6,590 bases of DNA. Origin: SSEF01 sp964398485 (GTDB lineage Bacteria > Patescibacteriota > Minisyncoccia > Moranbacterales > UBA1568). Below are positions 5,310-6,590 of the stretch, in pieces; the stretch's first letter is position 1, and each line of letters begins with the position of its first letter. A model generated the notes under the pieces. The model ran no database searches and had not been told where the DNA came from. It worked only from the letters and a program-made list of their open reading frames with translations. The DNA lies in NCBI GenBank assembly GCA_964398485.1, contig CAYNMD010000038.1:1-6590 (forward strand), written 5' to 3'. The position numbers were made by a program, and so were the translations under genes.

Positions 5310-6590
5310 CTAGCGGCTCTGATTATAGAGCGCTTGGACTTCACTTGCTGAAAGTGCCCGATTGTAAATACGAACTTCATCAATCACTCCATCAAACGAC
5401 TCACTTCCACTTACTCCTGATCCAATTTCCAACACATTCGTCAAAACTCGAGAATCCGCAGCATACGTTGCGGCAGCCCCAGCTGAAGATACTCCATCAA
5501 TATAGAGTGCCGAGATATCATTACCAGAAATTATCCCAACGATATGGTGCCAGTCACCGGTAGATGGTAAAGTGGAGACAGCAACGTATCTCACATTAGA
5601 ACCATCCCACCAATACATTCTCAGTGTGCTCCCACTAAAAGTATCTTTTCTGATAATATAGTTCTTATCTTTTTTGACCAGGCTGGCGTACCCACTTTCA
5701 CCCGTCCAATTATCTGCTTTGACCCAGAGGGAAAGAGTCATGGCAGTAGTAAAGTCCAATGAATCTGCATCTGCGACTGTCACATAATCATCTACCCCAT
5801 CAAAATTGAGTCCCTGGCCTACTTTTCCTTCAGTAGTGGCTGGTCCATTGGTAAGCGTCCCGTTATTCCCCGCACCAGAGCGATCATAGGCCGCGGTACC
5901 ACTCACATCCTTGCCGTTGAAGCTCCAGTAACCTTTGAGACTGGTGTCGGTACCAGTGGGTGAAGTCGTACGGAAGAGATCGAGTACCCCAGCTCGAGTG
6001 AAGGCTCGTCCATAGATCCGTATTTCATCCAACTTCCCATCAAAAGGATTCCCATTGTCCGATTCAGCTCCAATCCGAAGCGCGTTGCTATTTGCCAGAC
6101 TATTGACATTGGCCTGAGTACCGGTTGCGGTTGCTGCCTGACGGAATCCATCAACATAGAGTTCGGTAAGAGATGTCGATCCTTCAGTCCAGACGACGGC
6201 AAAATGACGCCAGCTCGAACTAGCAAAGGTAGAGGTAGAGGCAAGTTGGTAGCGATCAGTGCCATCAGACGCGTTAAAAATGAGCTGGTCGGTCGCGTCA
6301 TCGATATATACGATGTATCCGGTATCGGTTGCAGTCTGACCATTGGCCTTGGCGAGAATTGTGTGGTCAGCGGCATACGTATCACGATTAAACCAGCCTG
6401 AGAGCGTGAAGCTGCGCGAGTCGGGAATATCAAGGCTATCCGCATCAGCGATCGTAATATAATCATCGGTGCCATCAAAGTCCACTGCCCCATTCATCTG
6501 CCCTGTTGTCCACGTTGGGCCATTGGTGAGGTTGCCAGTATTGCCATTGGTGGATGAGTCTGTAGCAGTCGTGCCCGATCCATCGTCGAG
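5310..6590 (-). CDS. Tandem LamG (concanavalin A-like) domain protein, partial, N-terminus off the right edge
   Basis: The minus-strand frame is open from the right edge to TAG at 5310 and gives 426 residues. The first complete unit begins right at the edge, DDGSGTTATDSSTNGNTG then FDGTDDY (window residues 37-43), and ends with LDEIRIYGRAF (187-197). The second starts at LKGYWSFNG (218-226), then FDGVDDY (262-268), and ends with IDEVRIYNRALSASEVQALY at the C-terminus. These are hallmarks of Laminin_G_3-type jelly-roll domains that bind carbohydrate or protein, usually on secreted proteins. The two units are about 215-225 residues apart in register and clearly diverged in DNA. ATG 6497 lies inside the first LamG unit, after conserved LamG residues, so it is not the true start. 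No cysteine or sorting motif is seen at the C-terminus. The signal peptide and any further units are outside the window. Role inferred: surface adhesion or glycan binding. Confidence 0.9.
   Translation of the reverse strand, partial: LDDGSGTTATDSSTNGNTGNLTNGPTWTTGQMNGAVDFDGTDDYITIADADSLDIPDSRSFTLSGWFNRDTYAADHTILAKANGQTATDTGYIVYIDDATDQLIFNASDGTDRYQLASTSTFASSSWRHFAVVWTEGSTSLTELYVDGFRQAATATGTQANVNSLANSNALRIGAESDNGNPFDGKLDEIRIYGRAFTRAGVLDLFRTTSPTGTDTSLKGYWSFNGKDVSGTAAYDRSGAGNNGTLTNGPATTEGKVGQGLNFDGVDDYVTVADADSLDFTTAMTLSLWVKADNWTGESGYASLVKKDKNYIIRKDTFSGSTLRMYWWDGSNVRYVAVSTLPSTGDWHHIVGIISGNDISALYIDGVSSAGAAATYAADSRVLTNVLEIGSGVSGSESFDGVIDEVRIYNRALSASEVQALYNQSR
5312..5334 (-). terminator. Possible hairpin over the 3' end of the LamG gene
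   Basis: AGCG-G-CTCT (5312-5320) and AGAGCGCT (5327-5334) can form an 8-bp stem with one bulged G and a 6-nt loop. It covers the last LamG codons and part of the stop. On the minus strand a run of six T residues (5299-5294) follows about 12 nt later, farther than usual for an intrinsic terminator. The 23-bp convergent gap (5287-5309) holds no better hairpin. Confidence 0.25.

Noticed and set aside
5903..6493. Minus-strand open frame of 196 codons in another frame of the LamG gene
   Set aside because: It overlaps the LamG frame on the same strand and shows Met/Arg/Pro/Leu-rich noise, whereas the LamG frame has conserved motifs throughout.
1..6590. TGA=Gly recoding (genetic code 25)
   Set aside because: No in-frame TGA occurs in any of the four genes despite very high Gly content; only the upstream ATG GCA TGA at 2972-2964 would be affected.

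Overview
The window reads as a piece of a bacterial chromosome, most likely from an uncultivated lineage of the Candidate Phyla Radiation (Patescibacteria). The basis is protein style rather than any marker gene. There is a giant secreted protein built of phage-tail-fibre-like repeats behind a signal peptide, a single-pass membrane protein with a charged, Pro/Ser-rich cytosolic tail and one fibronectin-III-like domain, and a tandem LamG protein, a combination often met in such genomes. There is no rRNA, tRNA or core marker here, so the assignment is an inference of moderate confidence. No in-frame TGA occurs in roughly 2,100 sense codons of Gly-rich coding sequence, which argues against the TGA=Gly code of Gracilibacteria/Absconditabacteria.

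Layout, left to right. Bases 1-2954 (minus) hold 984 codons of one uninterrupted secreted tail-fibre-like protein whose C-terminus lies beyond the left edge. Bases 2955-3138 are an AT-rich intergenic region with a candidate promoter for that gene and a hairpin terminator for the next one. Bases 3139-4095 (minus) encode the membrane-anchored FnIII-like protein. A 78-bp divergent gap follows. Bases 4174-5286 (plus) encode a mannose-1-phosphate guanylyltransferase (ManC type). After a 23-bp convergent gap, 5310-6590 (minus) holds the C-terminal 426 residues of a protein with two LamG (concanavalin A-like) units; its start lies beyond the right edge.

Three of the four genes encode predicted envelope or extracellular proteins. 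The fourth makes GDP-mannose, the activated sugar for surface polysaccharide or protein glycosylation. The region therefore looks like a cell-surface locus, although orientation and the terminator indicate at least three separate transcription units rather than one operon.

The most interesting structure is inside the giant protein. It has three copies of an exactly spaced C-x7-W-x6-W-x-C motif that account for all six cysteines seen, set among tail-fibre-type repeats that keep their protein sequence while differing widely at synonymous positions. No CRISPR array, insertion sequence, tRNA or rRNA was seen.
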